Shown here piece after piece: positions 18,711-26,909 of a stretch of 64,000 nt of DNA (position 1 is its first letter; the number at the start of each line of letters is the position of its first letter). The notes beneath the pieces were generated by a model. It had not been told where the DNA came from, did no database searches, and worked only from the letters and a program-made list of their open reading frames with translations. The translations under genes were made by a program, and so were the position numbers. Source of the DNA: Actinomadura physcomitrii (GTDB taxonomy: Bacteria > Actinomycetota > Actinomycetes > Streptosporangiales > Streptosporangiaceae); the NCBI RefSeq assembly GCF_008923205.2, contig NZ_WBMS02000036.1, positions 1 through 64,000 on the forward strand, given 5' to 3'.

Positions 18711-18805
18711 GCCCGAACACCGCGGATGACAGGGAAGAGGGCCGGACCGCCTGCGGGCGGTCCGGCCCCTCCCCCGTGCCGCCGGAGGGGCCCGGCGGCT
18801 TCCCA

Positions 18806-19246
18806 TCAGGTCCCGACGAGGTCCTCCCAGCGCGGGACGCGGGGCTCCCAGCGCAGCCGCAGCCCGGCCTCGCGGGGCGTCCGGTCCCCCTTGCGGTTGT
18901 TGCAGCGGCCGCATGCCAGGACGGTGTTCTCCCAGGTGTTGCCGCCGCCGCGGGACTGCGGGTGGACGTGGTCGATCGTGTTGCCGCGCTGCCCGCAGTA
19001 GCCGCACCGGCCCCGATCGCGCAGGTAGACGCCGCGCTTGCTCCACGGCGGGCGGCGGCCGTGCCGCCACCGCATCGCGACGTACCGGACGAGCCTCAGC
19101 ACCCGCGGCACCGGGAAGCCGCCGAACATCCGGCCCTCCTCCGCCTCCTCGACGACGGCGACCTCGCGGACCAGCATGCGGATGGCGTGCCGCAGGTCCA
19201 CCTTTTGTAATGGCTCGTACGACGCGTTCAGGACGAGCACGTTCAC
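18806..19246 (-). CDS. HNH endonuclease
   Basis: I start at GTG 19246 (VNVLVLNASYEPLQKVDLR) because GGGAGGTGA precedes it by five bases. The 146-residue protein has the actinobacterial N-terminal beta segment (VLVLNASYEPL), then a compact HNH/zinc module: CGYC, NTIDHVHPQSRGG with the general-base His, N in NTWENTVLACGRCN, and the second CxxC. All metal and catalytic residues are present. It has no toxin/immunity partner. The gene lies 24 nt downstream of a tRNA-Asn on the same strand and may share its transcript. This family is widespread in actinobacteria as a stand-alone gene; its role is unknown. Confidence 0.9.
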   Translation of the reverse strand: MNVLVLNASYEPLQKVDLRHAIRMLVREVAVVEEAEEGRMFGGFPVPRVLRLVRYVAMRWRHGRRPPWSKRGVYLRDRGRCGYCGQRGNTIDHVHPQSRGGGNTWENTVLACGRCNNRKGDRTPREAGLRLRWEPRVPRWEDLVGT

Positions 19247-19270
19247 CGGGTCACCTCCCACCCCGGGCCG

Positions 19271-19341
19271 CTGTCCCGCCAGGATTCGAACCTGGATAAC
19301 CGCATTAACGGTGCGGCGTTCTGCCGTTGAACTACGAGACA
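19271..19341 (-). tRNA. tRNA-Asn (anticodon GTT), compact and with C33
   Basis: The minus-strand sequence folds as a 71-nt cloverleaf. The acceptor TGTCTCG pairs with CGGGACA, discriminator G. The D-arm is GTTC/GAAC with a 7-nt loop, the anticodon stem CCGCA/TGCGG around CCGTTAA, the variable region TTAT, and the T-arm CCAGG-TTCGAAT-CCTGG. The anticodon is GTT (Asn). CCA is not encoded. Position 33 is C instead of the near-universal U, and the D-loop is short. The downstream region on this strand leads into the HNH gene. Confidence 0.85.
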
Positions 19342-19465
19342 ATGTTCCGGTAATTCTCCGGTTTCCGGGCATTTCCCGGAAGCCTCCATCAGAATGCCGA
19401 CGCACGACCCGCAAGGGCAACGGTTTTTCCCGCCCACTTCGAACCGCCGCCTTCCGGTGCCACCG

Positions 19466-19495
19466 GACGCACCGCCGGAGGACGCACCGCCGGAG
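19466..19495. repeat. 15-bp tandem duplication
   Basis: GACGCACCGCCGGAG occurs twice in direct tandem (19466-19480 and 19481-19495), within the 257-nt interval upstream of the tRNA gene. The interval also has a less GC-rich block (about 19342-19435) suited to the tRNA promoter. No gene seen there. Confidence 0.6.
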
Positions 19496-19598
19496 GACGC
19501 GGCGACGCACGGCCACACCGGCCCGGCTGCCCGCGCCGGCCGAGGCGAGGCGCACCGCGCGACGCGATCGTAGGCCCGCCGAGGACGCGGCTCGGTGG

Positions 19599-20546
19599 TC
19601 AGAGGGCGGGACGGGTGATCTGGGGCATCGCCTCGGCCGCGGCGCGCCACCACCGGTCCTCCGCCGGGTCCCCGGGCGGGGTCGGTGCGCCGGGCGGGGC
19701 GTAGGCCGGCGGGCGGGTGGCCGGGATCAGCTCGATGGCGGCCCGGCAGTCGGGGCAGTCGGTGCCCGTCCACCCGAGGCGGACGGTGGCTGCTCCACGG
19801 TCGCCGCAGGCGCGGCCCGGCGGCCCGGTGCCCCAGAAGCGCAGCACGTCGGCGGCGGACACGGCGCGTTCCCCGCGGGTGCCGCGTGCGCGGTCGCGGT
19901 GGCCCCGGCGCAGCCACGCGGTGTGCTCGGCGACCAGTTGCCAGGCCAGCCCGCGGACGAGGTGGGCGGCGGTGAGCACGTCGCCGAACGCGACGTGCCG
20001 CGCGGCGACCTCGGGCAGGCCGAAGCGGTGCAGCCCGGCCGTGTCGATCCGGACCCGGGCGCCGGCGCCCGGGTCCAAGGCGACGAAGACCGACACCCAT
20101 ACGTGGCCGAGGGCGAACGCCTCCGGCTCGGCGGGCGGCGTCGAGCCGGGCAGGATCCGGCGGGAGTCCAGGTCGGCGACGGTGCCGCGGACGGCGGCGG
20201 CGACGGCGCGGGCGGCGAGCCGGGCGGCCTGCGCGGAGCGCGGCTGCCCGGCGGGCGGGCCGGCGGCGGTGACCGCGATGTGCCGGCGGGCGCCGACGAC
20301 CGTCCCGAGCCGGCCGGGCGGCGCCGCGAGCCGGTGGAACCGGGCCTTCAGCTCGCCGGACGGGCGTGCGACGGGTTCGACGACCAGGCGCGCGGACGCG
20401 AGCATCGCGGCGGCCTCGCGCGCGAGGGCGCCGTCGCCGATGGCGTCCGGGAGGCGCCCGGGGCCGGGGAGGGTCCGCGCCTGGGTCGCCACCAGGAACC
20501 GCGTGGTCACCGTCGCCGGGACCTCCAGCATGAACCGCCCGCCCAT
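19599..20546 (-). CDS. Hypothetical actinobacterial protein with C-terminal Cys pair
   Basis: The ATG at 20546 has a good site (GGGGGAGG, 8 nt upstream). The 315-residue protein is soluble and Ala/Arg-rich. It has an N-terminal FMLEVPATVTTRFLVATQA strand, a middle part with VWVSVFVALDP, and near the C-terminus RACGDRGAATVRLGWTGTDCPDCRAAIEL, written here in parts as RACGDRGAATVRLGW and TGTDCPDCRAA. That last segment resembles a zinc ribbon (C..CxxC). The family is not known to me. A strong hairpin-free gap separates it from the next gene, so it is probably monocistronic. Confidence 0.65.
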   Translation of the reverse strand: MGGRFMLEVPATVTTRFLVATQARTLPGPGRLPDAIGDGALAREAAAMLASARLVVEPVARPSGELKARFHRLAAPPGRLGTVVGARRHIAVTAAGPPAGQPRSAQAARLAARAVAAAVRGTVADLDSRRILPGSTPPAEPEAFALGHVWVSVFVALDPGAGARVRIDTAGLHRFGLPEVAARHVAFGDVLTAAHLVRGLAWQLVAEHTAWLRRGHRDRARGTRGERAVSAADVLRFWGTGPPGRACGDRGAATVRLGWTGTDCPDCRAAIELIPATRPPAYAPPGAPTPPGDPAEDRWWRAAAEAMPQITRPAL

Positions 20547-20702
20547 GGGCCGCCTCCCCCGCTCTCGGGCGCGGCCCCCTGCCGCACCCGGGATCCAGGG
20601 TGGCCGCAGGCACCGTCGGGCGGAACCAGAACCGGATTCTGTGGATAAAGGGTCGGTCGGGGGGCGGCCCGCCGCTCGGCGCGGGCCCTGAAGGGGAGGA
20701 GG

Positions 20703-21695
20703 TCAGGGGAGGACGGAGACGGGCGCCTGGTACTCCAGGGACTCGCGCTCGACGCGGAAGCCCAGCTCCTCGTTGACCGCGAGCATGTGCTCGTTGTCGC
20801 CCAGGTTGTCGGTCTCGATCTCGCGCACCTCCGGGCGCTCCGCCGCGAGCCACTCGAGCATCGCGGCCTTGACCCAGATGCCGAGGCGGCGGCCGCGGTG
20901 CTCGGGCGCGACGGCCGTGTCGTACTGGGCGGCGCGGCCCGCCGCGTCGTGCGGGACGACGACCTCGGTGAAGCCGGCCACGACCGTGCCGGAGGCGTCG
21001 AGGGCGGCGACGGTGTAGAGGTCGTCGCCGCGCTTGGCGACCACCTCGGCCGTCTCGCGGACGCGGTGCGCGTCCCAGGGGGCGCCCTCGTACTCGGCGA
21101 GGTCGGCCATGGCGTGCTTGGCGTGCGCGAGGGCGGTGGCGTGCTCGTCGGGGACGACGCCCTTCCAGCGGATCAGCCGGTAGCCCGCCGGCCCCTCCGC
21201 GACGAGCCGGGCGACGCGCTCGCGGGGGACCTCGTCCAGCCGCAGCAGCATGCCGCGCAGCACCAGCACGCACTCGAAGCCGTGCGACTCCAGGAACGGG
21301 ACCGCCGGGGTGCCGGCGTGGACCTGCGCGATCACGCTGGTGCGGCCGTCGGAGCGCAGGCCCTCGGCGGCGGCGGCGAGCAGCCGGCGGCCGAGGCCGC
21401 GGCGGCGGTACCCGGGCCGGACCTGGATGTCGATCTCGGCGGGACGGTCCGCGCCCGGCTCACCGGGCAGCCGCAGCGCGGCCACGCCGGCCAGCCCGCC
21501 GCCGTCGGCGCCGGCGTCGGGGGCCGCCCACAGCCGCTGCCGCGAGCCCGGATCGCCGCCGAGGAGCCGCTCGGCCGTCTGCTCCGGTTCCGGCGCGGGC
21601 TCGCCCGCCGGGCCGGCGGCGTGCACGGCGGCCAGCACCGCGTGCCACTCCCGGATCTGCGCGTCCGTCGGATCATCGAGCGCGATGACGTCCAT
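20703..21695 (-). CDS. Tandem GNAT acetyltransferase
   Basis: The 330-residue protein holds two GNAT domains. The first has the acetyl-CoA loop RPGYRRRGLGRRLLAAAAEG (motif A, R/QxxGxG/A). The second has APEHRGRRLGIWVKAAMLEW, followed by ETDNLGDNEHMLAVNEELGF, typical of motif B with the Asn. The tandem layout recalls mycothiol synthase MshD but lacks its conserved segments, so I call it only GNAT. Substrate unknown. Confidence 0.87.
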   Translation of the reverse strand: MDVIALDDPTDAQIREWHAVLAAVHAAGPAGEPAPEPEQTAERLLGGDPGSRQRLWAAPDAGADGGGLAGVAALRLPGEPGADRPAEIDIQVRPGYRRRGLGRRLLAAAAEGLRSDGRTSVIAQVHAGTPAVPFLESHGFECVLVLRGMLLRLDEVPRERVARLVAEGPAGYRLIRWKGVVPDEHATALAHAKHAMADLAEYEGAPWDAHRVRETAEVVAKRGDDLYTVAALDASGTVVAGFTEVVVPHDAAGRAAQYDTAVAPEHRGRRLGIWVKAAMLEWLAAERPEVREIETDNLGDNEHMLAVNEELGFRVERESLEYQAPVSVLP

Positions 21696-21774
21696 CCGAC
21701 TGTTGTACCTGATCCCCGCCGACCGCGACCGGGAGCCCGGGCAACCTGTGGTTCCGGACGGCCCGAAGGGCCCC

Positions 21775-22758
21775 TCAGCGATCGCGCGAGAACGCCTCCA
21801 GGATCCGCTCGGCGGCGAGCGCCGGGGGGAGGGTCCCGTCCGCGACGCTCTTCTCCAGGCCGGGCGCGAGGTCGCGGACGGCGGGATGGGCGTGCAGCTC
21901 GCCGAGCAGCCGGTCGCGGACCATCGCCCACGTCCAGCCGACCCGCTGGCGGCGGCGCCGCGCCTCCAGCTCGCCGGACTCGCGGAGCCGCTCCTGGTGC
22001 CCGACGATCTCGTCCCATACCTCGTCGAGGCCGGTGCCCTCCCGCGCGCTGCAGGTCAGCACGGGGGTGGCGCGGGAGCGCTCGCCGCTGCGCAGCAGCC
22101 GCAGCGCGCCCGACAGCTCGCGGGCGGCGCGCCTGGCCTCCATCGTGTGGTCGCCGTCGGCCTTGTTGACGGCGATGACGTCGGCCAGTTCCAGCACGCC
22201 CTTCTTGATGCCCTGGAGCTGGTCGCCGGTGCGGGCGAGGGTGAGGAACAGGAACGAGTCGACCATCTCGGCGACGGTCGTCTCGGACTGCCCGACCCCG
22301 ACCGTCTCGACGAGGACGACGCCGTATCCGGCGGCCTCCATGACGACCATGGCCTCGCGGGTGGCCTTGGCGACGCCGCCGAGCGTCCCGGCGGTCGGGG
22401 ACGGGCGGATGAAGGCGTCCGGGTCGGCGGCGAGGCGCTGCATGCGGGTCTTGTCGCCGAGGATGCTGCCGCCGGTGCGGGTGGAGGAGGGGTCGACGGC
22501 CAGCACCGCGACCTTGTTCCCCTCCCCCGTCAGCTTCGTGCCGAGCGCGTCGATGAACGTGGACTTGCCGACCCCCGGCACGCCGGTGATCCCGACGCGG
22601 CGGGCGTTGCCGGTGTGCGGGGTCAGCTCGGTCAGCAGCCGCTGCGCCAGTTCCCGGTGGTCGGGACGGGCCGACTCGACCAGCGTGATCGCCCGCGCGA
22701 TCCACGCCCGCGACCCGTCCCGGACCCCGGAGACGTAGTCCTGGAGCTCCGGTCTCAC
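21775..22758 (-). CDS. meaB: MeaB-type GTPase, chaperone of methylmalonyl-CoA mutase
   Basis: The start is GTG 22758, overlapping the mutB stop by 4 nt (GTGA). The 327-residue G3E-family GTPase has Walker A GITGVPGVGKST (57-67), DPSS, ETVGVGQSE (switch II region) and NKAD for guanine recognition. MeaB guards methylmalonyl-CoA mutase: it gates cofactor loading and protects the B12 enzyme from inactivation. Its position as last gene of the mut operon confirms the assignment over the related arginine-kinase annotation (ArgK) sometimes given. Confidence 0.95.
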   Translation of the reverse strand: MRPELQDYVSGVRDGSRAWIARAITLVESARPDHRELAQRLLTELTPHTGNARRVGITGVPGVGKSTFIDALGTKLTGEGNKVAVLAVDPSSTRTGGSILGDKTRMQRLAADPDAFIRPSPTAGTLGGVAKATREAMVVMEAAGYGVVLVETVGVGQSETTVAEMVDSFLFLTLARTGDQLQGIKKGVLELADVIAVNKADGDHTMEARRAARELSGALRLLRSGERSRATPVLTCSAREGTGLDEVWDEIVGHQERLRESGELEARRRRQRVGWTWAMVRDRLLGELHAHPAVRDLAPGLEKSVADGTLPPALAAERILEAFSRDR

Positions 22759-24968
22759 CGCCCGGGGTGCCCCAGCTTCGCGGTCAGCTCGTCCAGCAGG
22801 CCGAGCGCCGCGTCGGCGAGCACGGTGCCGGGCGGGAAGATCGCGGCGGCGCCGGCGGCGCGCAGCTCGTCGAAGTCCTGCGGCGGGATGACGCCGCCGA
22901 CGACGATCATGATGTCGGGGCGGCCGAGCGCGGCCAGCTCCTCGCGCAGCGCGGGCACCAGCGTGAGGTGCCCGGCGGCGAGCGAGTTGACGCCGACGAT
23001 GTGCACGTCGGCCTCGACCGCCTGCCGGGCGACCTCGCCCGGCGTCTGGAACAGCGGGCCCACGTCGACGTCGAAGCCGAGGTCGGCGAAGCCGGTCGCG
23101 ATCACCTTCTGGCCGCGGTCGTGGCCGTCCTGGCCCATCTTCGCGACGAGGATGCGGGGCCGGCGGCCCTCCTCCTGCTCGAACGCGGCGGTCGCGGCGC
23201 GCGCCTTCTCGATGCCGCTCACCGCTCCGGCCTCTTCCCGGTACACCCCGGAGATCGTACGGATCTGCGCGGCGTGCCGCCCGTACGCCTTCTCCAGCGC
23301 GTCGGAGATCTCGCCGACGGTCGCCTTGGCGCGGGCGGCGTCGATCGCGAGGGCGAGCAGGTTGTGGTCCAGGTCGGACGGGCGGGTGCCGTTCTCGGCG
23401 GCCTCCGCCGCGGCCGTGATCGCGCCGAGCGCGGCCTGCGTCCTGGTCTCGTCGCGCTCCTCGCGCAGCCGCCGCAGCTTCTCGATCTGCTGGGCGCGCA
23501 CGGCGGCGTTGTCGACCTTGAGGACCTCGATCCGCTCCTCGGCGTCCGGCCGGTACTTGTTGACGCCGATGACGGGCTGGCGGCCGGAGTCGATGCGGGC
23601 CTGGGTGCGGGCCGCGGCCTCCTCGATGCGCAGCTTCGGCAGGCCCTCGTCGATCGCCTTGGCCATGCCGCCGGCCTTCTCGACCTCGGTGATGTGCCCC
23701 CAGGCGCGGCGGGCGAGGTCGTAGGTGAGGCGCTCGACGTAGGCGCTGCCGCCCCACGGGTCGATCGTCCGGGTCGTCCCGGACTCCTGCTGCAGCAGCA
23801 GCTGGGTGTTGCGGGCGATGCGGGCGGAGAAGTCGGTCGGCAGCGCGAGCGCCTCGTCCAGCGCGTTGGTGTGCAGCGACTGGGTGTGGCCCTGGGTGGC
23901 GGCCATCGCCTCGACGCAGGTGCGGGCGACGTTGTTGAACACGTCCTGCGCGGTCAGCGACCAGCCGGACGTCTGCGAGTGCGTGCGCAGCGACAGCGAC
24001 TTCGGGTTCTTCGGATCGAACTGCTTCACCAGCTTCGCCCACAGCAGGCGCGCGGCGCGCAGCTTGGCGACCTCCATGAAGAAGTTCATGCCGATCGCCC
24101 AGAAGAACGACAGGCGCGGCGCGAACGCGTCGATGTCCAGGCCGGCCTCGCGGCCCGCGCGGATGTACTCGACGCCGTCGGCGAGGGTGTAGGCCAGCTC
24201 CAGGTCGGCGGTGGCCCCGGCCTCCTGGATGTGGTAGCCGGAGATCGAGATGGAGTTGTACTTCGGCATCCGCTGCGAGGTGTACGCGAAGATGTCGGAG
24301 ATGATCCGCATCGACGGCGCCGGCGGGTAGATGTAGGTGTTGCGGACCATGAACTCCTTGAGGATGTCGTTCTGGATGGTCCCCGCGAGGCCCTCCGGCT
24401 CCACCCCCTGCTCCTCGGCCGCGGCGATGTACAGCGCCAGGACGGGCAGCACCGCGCCGTTCATGGTCATCGACACGCTCATCCGGTCCAGCGGGATGCC
24501 GTCGAAGAGCTGCCGCATGTCGTAGATCGAGTCGATCGCCACGCCCGCCATGCCGACGTCGCCGGCCACGCGCGGGTGGTCGGAGTCGTAGCCGCGGTGG
24601 GTGGCGAGGTCGAACGCGACCGACAGGCCCTTCTGCCCGGCGGCGAGGTTGCGCCGGTAGAAGGCGTTGGACTCCTCGGCGGTGGAGAACCCGGCGTACT
24701 GGCGGATCGTCCACGGCTGGGTGGCGTACATCGCCGGGTAGGGGCCGCGCAGGTACGGGGCGATGCCCGGCAGGGTGCCGAGGAAGTCGAGCCCGGCGAG
24801 GTCATCGGCGGTGTACAGCGGCGGGACGCCGATGCCCTCCGGGGTGTCCCAGGTGTGGGCCTCGGGGTCCTTGCCGGTGGCGTCGGCGACGGCGGCGCGC
24901 CACCGCTCGGCGGCCGCGTCGGCGGGGGGCGCCGTCCCGAGGTCGATCTCGGTGAAGTCGGGGATCAT
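22755..24968 (-). CDS. mutB: Methylmalonyl-CoA mutase large (catalytic) subunit
   Basis: Start ATG 24968 (MIPDFTEIDLGTAPP), overlapping the mutA stop by 4 nt. The 737-residue protein has the TIM-barrel substrate domain (YATQPWTIRQYAGFSTAEESN, here YATQPWTIRQYAG then FSTAEESN; GLSVAFDLATHRGYDSDHPR) and the C-terminal cobalamin-binding domain with MGQDGHDRGQKV, the DxHxxG lower-ligand motif. It interconverts methylmalonyl-CoA and succinyl-CoA using adenosylcobalamin. It works as a heterodimer with MutA. In actinomycetes this links propionyl-CoA and polyketide extender metabolism to the TCA cycle. Confidence 0.97.
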   Translation of the reverse strand: MIPDFTEIDLGTAPPADAAAERWRAAVADATGKDPEAHTWDTPEGIGVPPLYTADDLAGLDFLGTLPGIAPYLRGPYPAMYATQPWTIRQYAGFSTAEESNAFYRRNLAAGQKGLSVAFDLATHRGYDSDHPRVAGDVGMAGVAIDSIYDMRQLFDGIPLDRMSVSMTMNGAVLPVLALYIAAAEEQGVEPEGLAGTIQNDILKEFMVRNTYIYPPAPSMRIISDIFAYTSQRMPKYNSISISGYHIQEAGATADLELAYTLADGVEYIRAGREAGLDIDAFAPRLSFFWAIGMNFFMEVAKLRAARLLWAKLVKQFDPKNPKSLSLRTHSQTSGWSLTAQDVFNNVARTCVEAMAATQGHTQSLHTNALDEALALPTDFSARIARNTQLLLQQESGTTRTIDPWGGSAYVERLTYDLARRAWGHITEVEKAGGMAKAIDEGLPKLRIEEAAARTQARIDSGRQPVIGVNKYRPDAEERIEVLKVDNAAVRAQQIEKLRRLREERDETRTQAALGAITAAAEAAENGTRPSDLDHNLLALAIDAARAKATVGEISDALEKAYGRHAAQIRTISGVYREEAGAVSGIEKARAATAAFEQEEGRRPRILVAKMGQDGHDRGQKVIATGFADLGFDVDVGPLFQTPGEVARQAVEADVHIVGVNSLAAGHLTLVPALREELAALGRPDIMIVVGGVIPPQDFDELRAAGAAAIFPPGTVLADAALGLLDELTAKLGHPGR

Positions 24969-26788
24969 TCGTTCACTCCCAGATCGCGGAGGGTGGCCTG
25001 CAGCGCCTCGATCGCGTCGCATCCGGCGTGCACGCGGGCGTCGACCCCCTCGTAGGTTCCCTTACCCGCGAGCCAGACCTTCACAGCACCGGCGTCCTTC
25101 AGGACGCGCGCCGCTTCGGCGGCCTGCTCCTCGTACAGCTTGTCGCTGGAGCAGATGCAGGCGACGGCCGTGCCGGACGCCGAGAACTCCTCGGGGGCGC
25201 CGGTGACGGTCTCGATGCCGCCGGCCTGGAACAGGTTGGCGGCGAACGACGCGCGCGCCGTGTGGACGGCGATGGGGCCGAGCGTGGCGAGGAACACCTT
25301 CGGGCGGGCGCCGGTGGCCTCGGCGTGGGCGTCGGACCGGTCGCGGAGCGCCTCGAAGTCCTGCGCGTAGGTGACGACGGGCAGCCCGCCGCCGGGACGC
25401 GCCGGGGCGGCGTCGCGCTCGGGCAGCTCCTCGGCGAGGTTCGGGAACTCGCTGACGCCGGTGAGCGGGGCCTTGCGGCGGGCGAGGTCCGTGCGGCGGC
25501 GCGCCCAGGTCGCGGCGATCCGGTCGGCGACCAGGCCGGAATCGAGGGCTGCGGCGAGGCCGCCGGCCTTCTCGATCTCGGTGAACCAGGCCCAGGCGGC
25601 CTGCGCGAGGCCCTCGGTGAGGCTCTCGACGTACCAGGAGCCGCCGGCCGGGTCGACGACGCGGGCGAGGCTCGACTCCTCCAGCAGCAGCGTCTGGGTG
25701 TTGCGGGCGATGCGGCGGGCGAAGCCATCGGGCAGGCCGAGGCGCGCGTCGAACGGCTCGACGGTGACGGCGTCGGCGCCACCGACCCCGGCGGCGAACG
25801 CCGCGACGGTGGTGCGCAGCATGTTCACCCACGGGTCGCGGCGCGTCATCATCGCCGACGACGTCACGGCGTGGATCCGCGCCGCCGTCCCCTCCGCGGC
25901 GCCACTGACCTCGGCGATCCGGGCCCACAGCCGGCGCAGCGCGCGGAGCTTGGCGATCGAGGAGAACTGGTCGGCGGTGACGGCGACCCGGAACTCGATC
26001 TGCCCGAACGCCTCGTCCACGCTCAGGCCGGCGCCGGTGAGGGCGCGCAGGTACGCGACGCCGGCGGCGGCCGCGGCGCCCAGCTCCTCGGCGTCGCTCC
26101 CGCCCGCGTCGTGGTACGGCGTGCCGTCCGCGACGATCGCGCGCAGCCCCGGGAACTCCCGGACGCACCGGACGGCCAGCGCCGCCGCGTCCTCCAGGGA
26201 CCCGGCGGTGCCGGTGCGGGCCCGCAGCCCGAGGGGGTCGGCGCCGAGGTTGCCCGACGCGTCCGGCCCGTTCCCGCGCTCGGCGACGAGCGCGAGGAAC
26301 GCCTCGGCGGCCTCCGCCGAGCGCTCCCCCGCGTCGAGCACGACGGGCGCGAGGTCGAGCAGCACGCCGCGCAGCACCTCCGGCAGCGCGGCGACGGGCG
26401 TGCCGCCCTCGCCGAGCCGCAGCCAGACCGAGGTGGCGCCGTTCTCCAGGTCGGCGAGGACCGCCTCGCGCGTCACCGCCGGGTCCGGGTGCGCGTGCCG
26501 CTGCCGGACGTCCCAGCCCGCGAGGCCCTCGCCGTCCGGCCGCACCTCGCGGACGAAAGGAGCGAGCCCGGGCCGTCCGGGCGGGGCGTCGTCGCGGGTG
26601 TAGAGCGCGGCGATCGGCACTCCGTCGTAGGACTCGCGGGTCAGCAGGGACTCGATCTCGCCGAGGGGGGTCTCCTCGGTCGCCGCGCCCGACTTGCGCA
26701 GCACCCCCTTCACCATCTCCCGCCACCGGTCCCGCTCGGCCGGGGGGAAGGCGGCGGCCAGTTCGAGTTCTTCAGGCGGCACCGTCAT
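24965..26788 (-). CDS. mutA: Methylmalonyl-CoA mutase small subunit
   Basis: The start is ATG 26788 (MTVPPEELELAAAFPPAE). The 607-residue protein is homologous to MutB but, as in all small subunits, the DxHxxG cobalamin ligand motif is missing: the equivalent strand reads KVFLATLGPIAVHTARASF. The barrel is recognisable (IEFRVAVTADQFSSIAKLRAL in parts: IEFRVAVTADQF, SSIAKLRAL; RNTQTLLLEESSLARVVDPAGGS in parts). It is the structural partner of the next gene and translationally coupled to it. The first gene of the operon, divergent from an acyl-CoA dehydrogenase. Confidence 0.95.
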   Translation of the reverse strand: MTVPPEELELAAAFPPAERDRWREMVKGVLRKSGAATEETPLGEIESLLTRESYDGVPIAALYTRDDAPPGRPGLAPFVREVRPDGEGLAGWDVRQRHAHPDPAVTREAVLADLENGATSVWLRLGEGGTPVAALPEVLRGVLLDLAPVVLDAGERSAEAAEAFLALVAERGNGPDASGNLGADPLGLRARTGTAGSLEDAAALAVRCVREFPGLRAIVADGTPYHDAGGSDAEELGAAAAAGVAYLRALTGAGLSVDEAFGQIEFRVAVTADQFSSIAKLRALRRLWARIAEVSGAAEGTAARIHAVTSSAMMTRRDPWVNMLRTTVAAFAAGVGGADAVTVEPFDARLGLPDGFARRIARNTQTLLLEESSLARVVDPAGGSWYVESLTEGLAQAAWAWFTEIEKAGGLAAALDSGLVADRIAATWARRRTDLARRKAPLTGVSEFPNLAEELPERDAAPARPGGGLPVVTYAQDFEALRDRSDAHAEATGARPKVFLATLGPIAVHTARASFAANLFQAGGIETVTGAPEEFSASGTAVACICSSDKLYEEQAAEAARVLKDAGAVKVWLAGKGTYEGVDARVHAGCDAIEALQATLRDLGVNE

Positions 26789-26909
26789 GCCCTGGATGGT
26801 AAGCGCACGCCTACACCGCGCCCGAGACCGGGTCCCGGTCACCGCAACGGCCCGCAGGCCCCGGCGGGCCGCCGGTTAGCGGTCCGGGCACCGGGGAAGA
26901 GGCAAGCGC

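Noticed and set aside
20703..21695. Mycothiol synthase MshD
   Set aside because: Tandem GNAT layout is similar, but I could not recognise MshD-specific segments; left as a general GNAT.
22767..25055. A 762-codon plus-strand frame opposite mutB
   Set aside because: Antisense of methylmalonyl-CoA mutase, whose reading frame is certain.
26789..26909. A cobalamin riboswitch ahead of the B12-dependent mutase operon
   Set aside because: The divergent gap is only 121 bp and lacks the conserved B12-box; mutases are seldom so regulated in actinomycetes.
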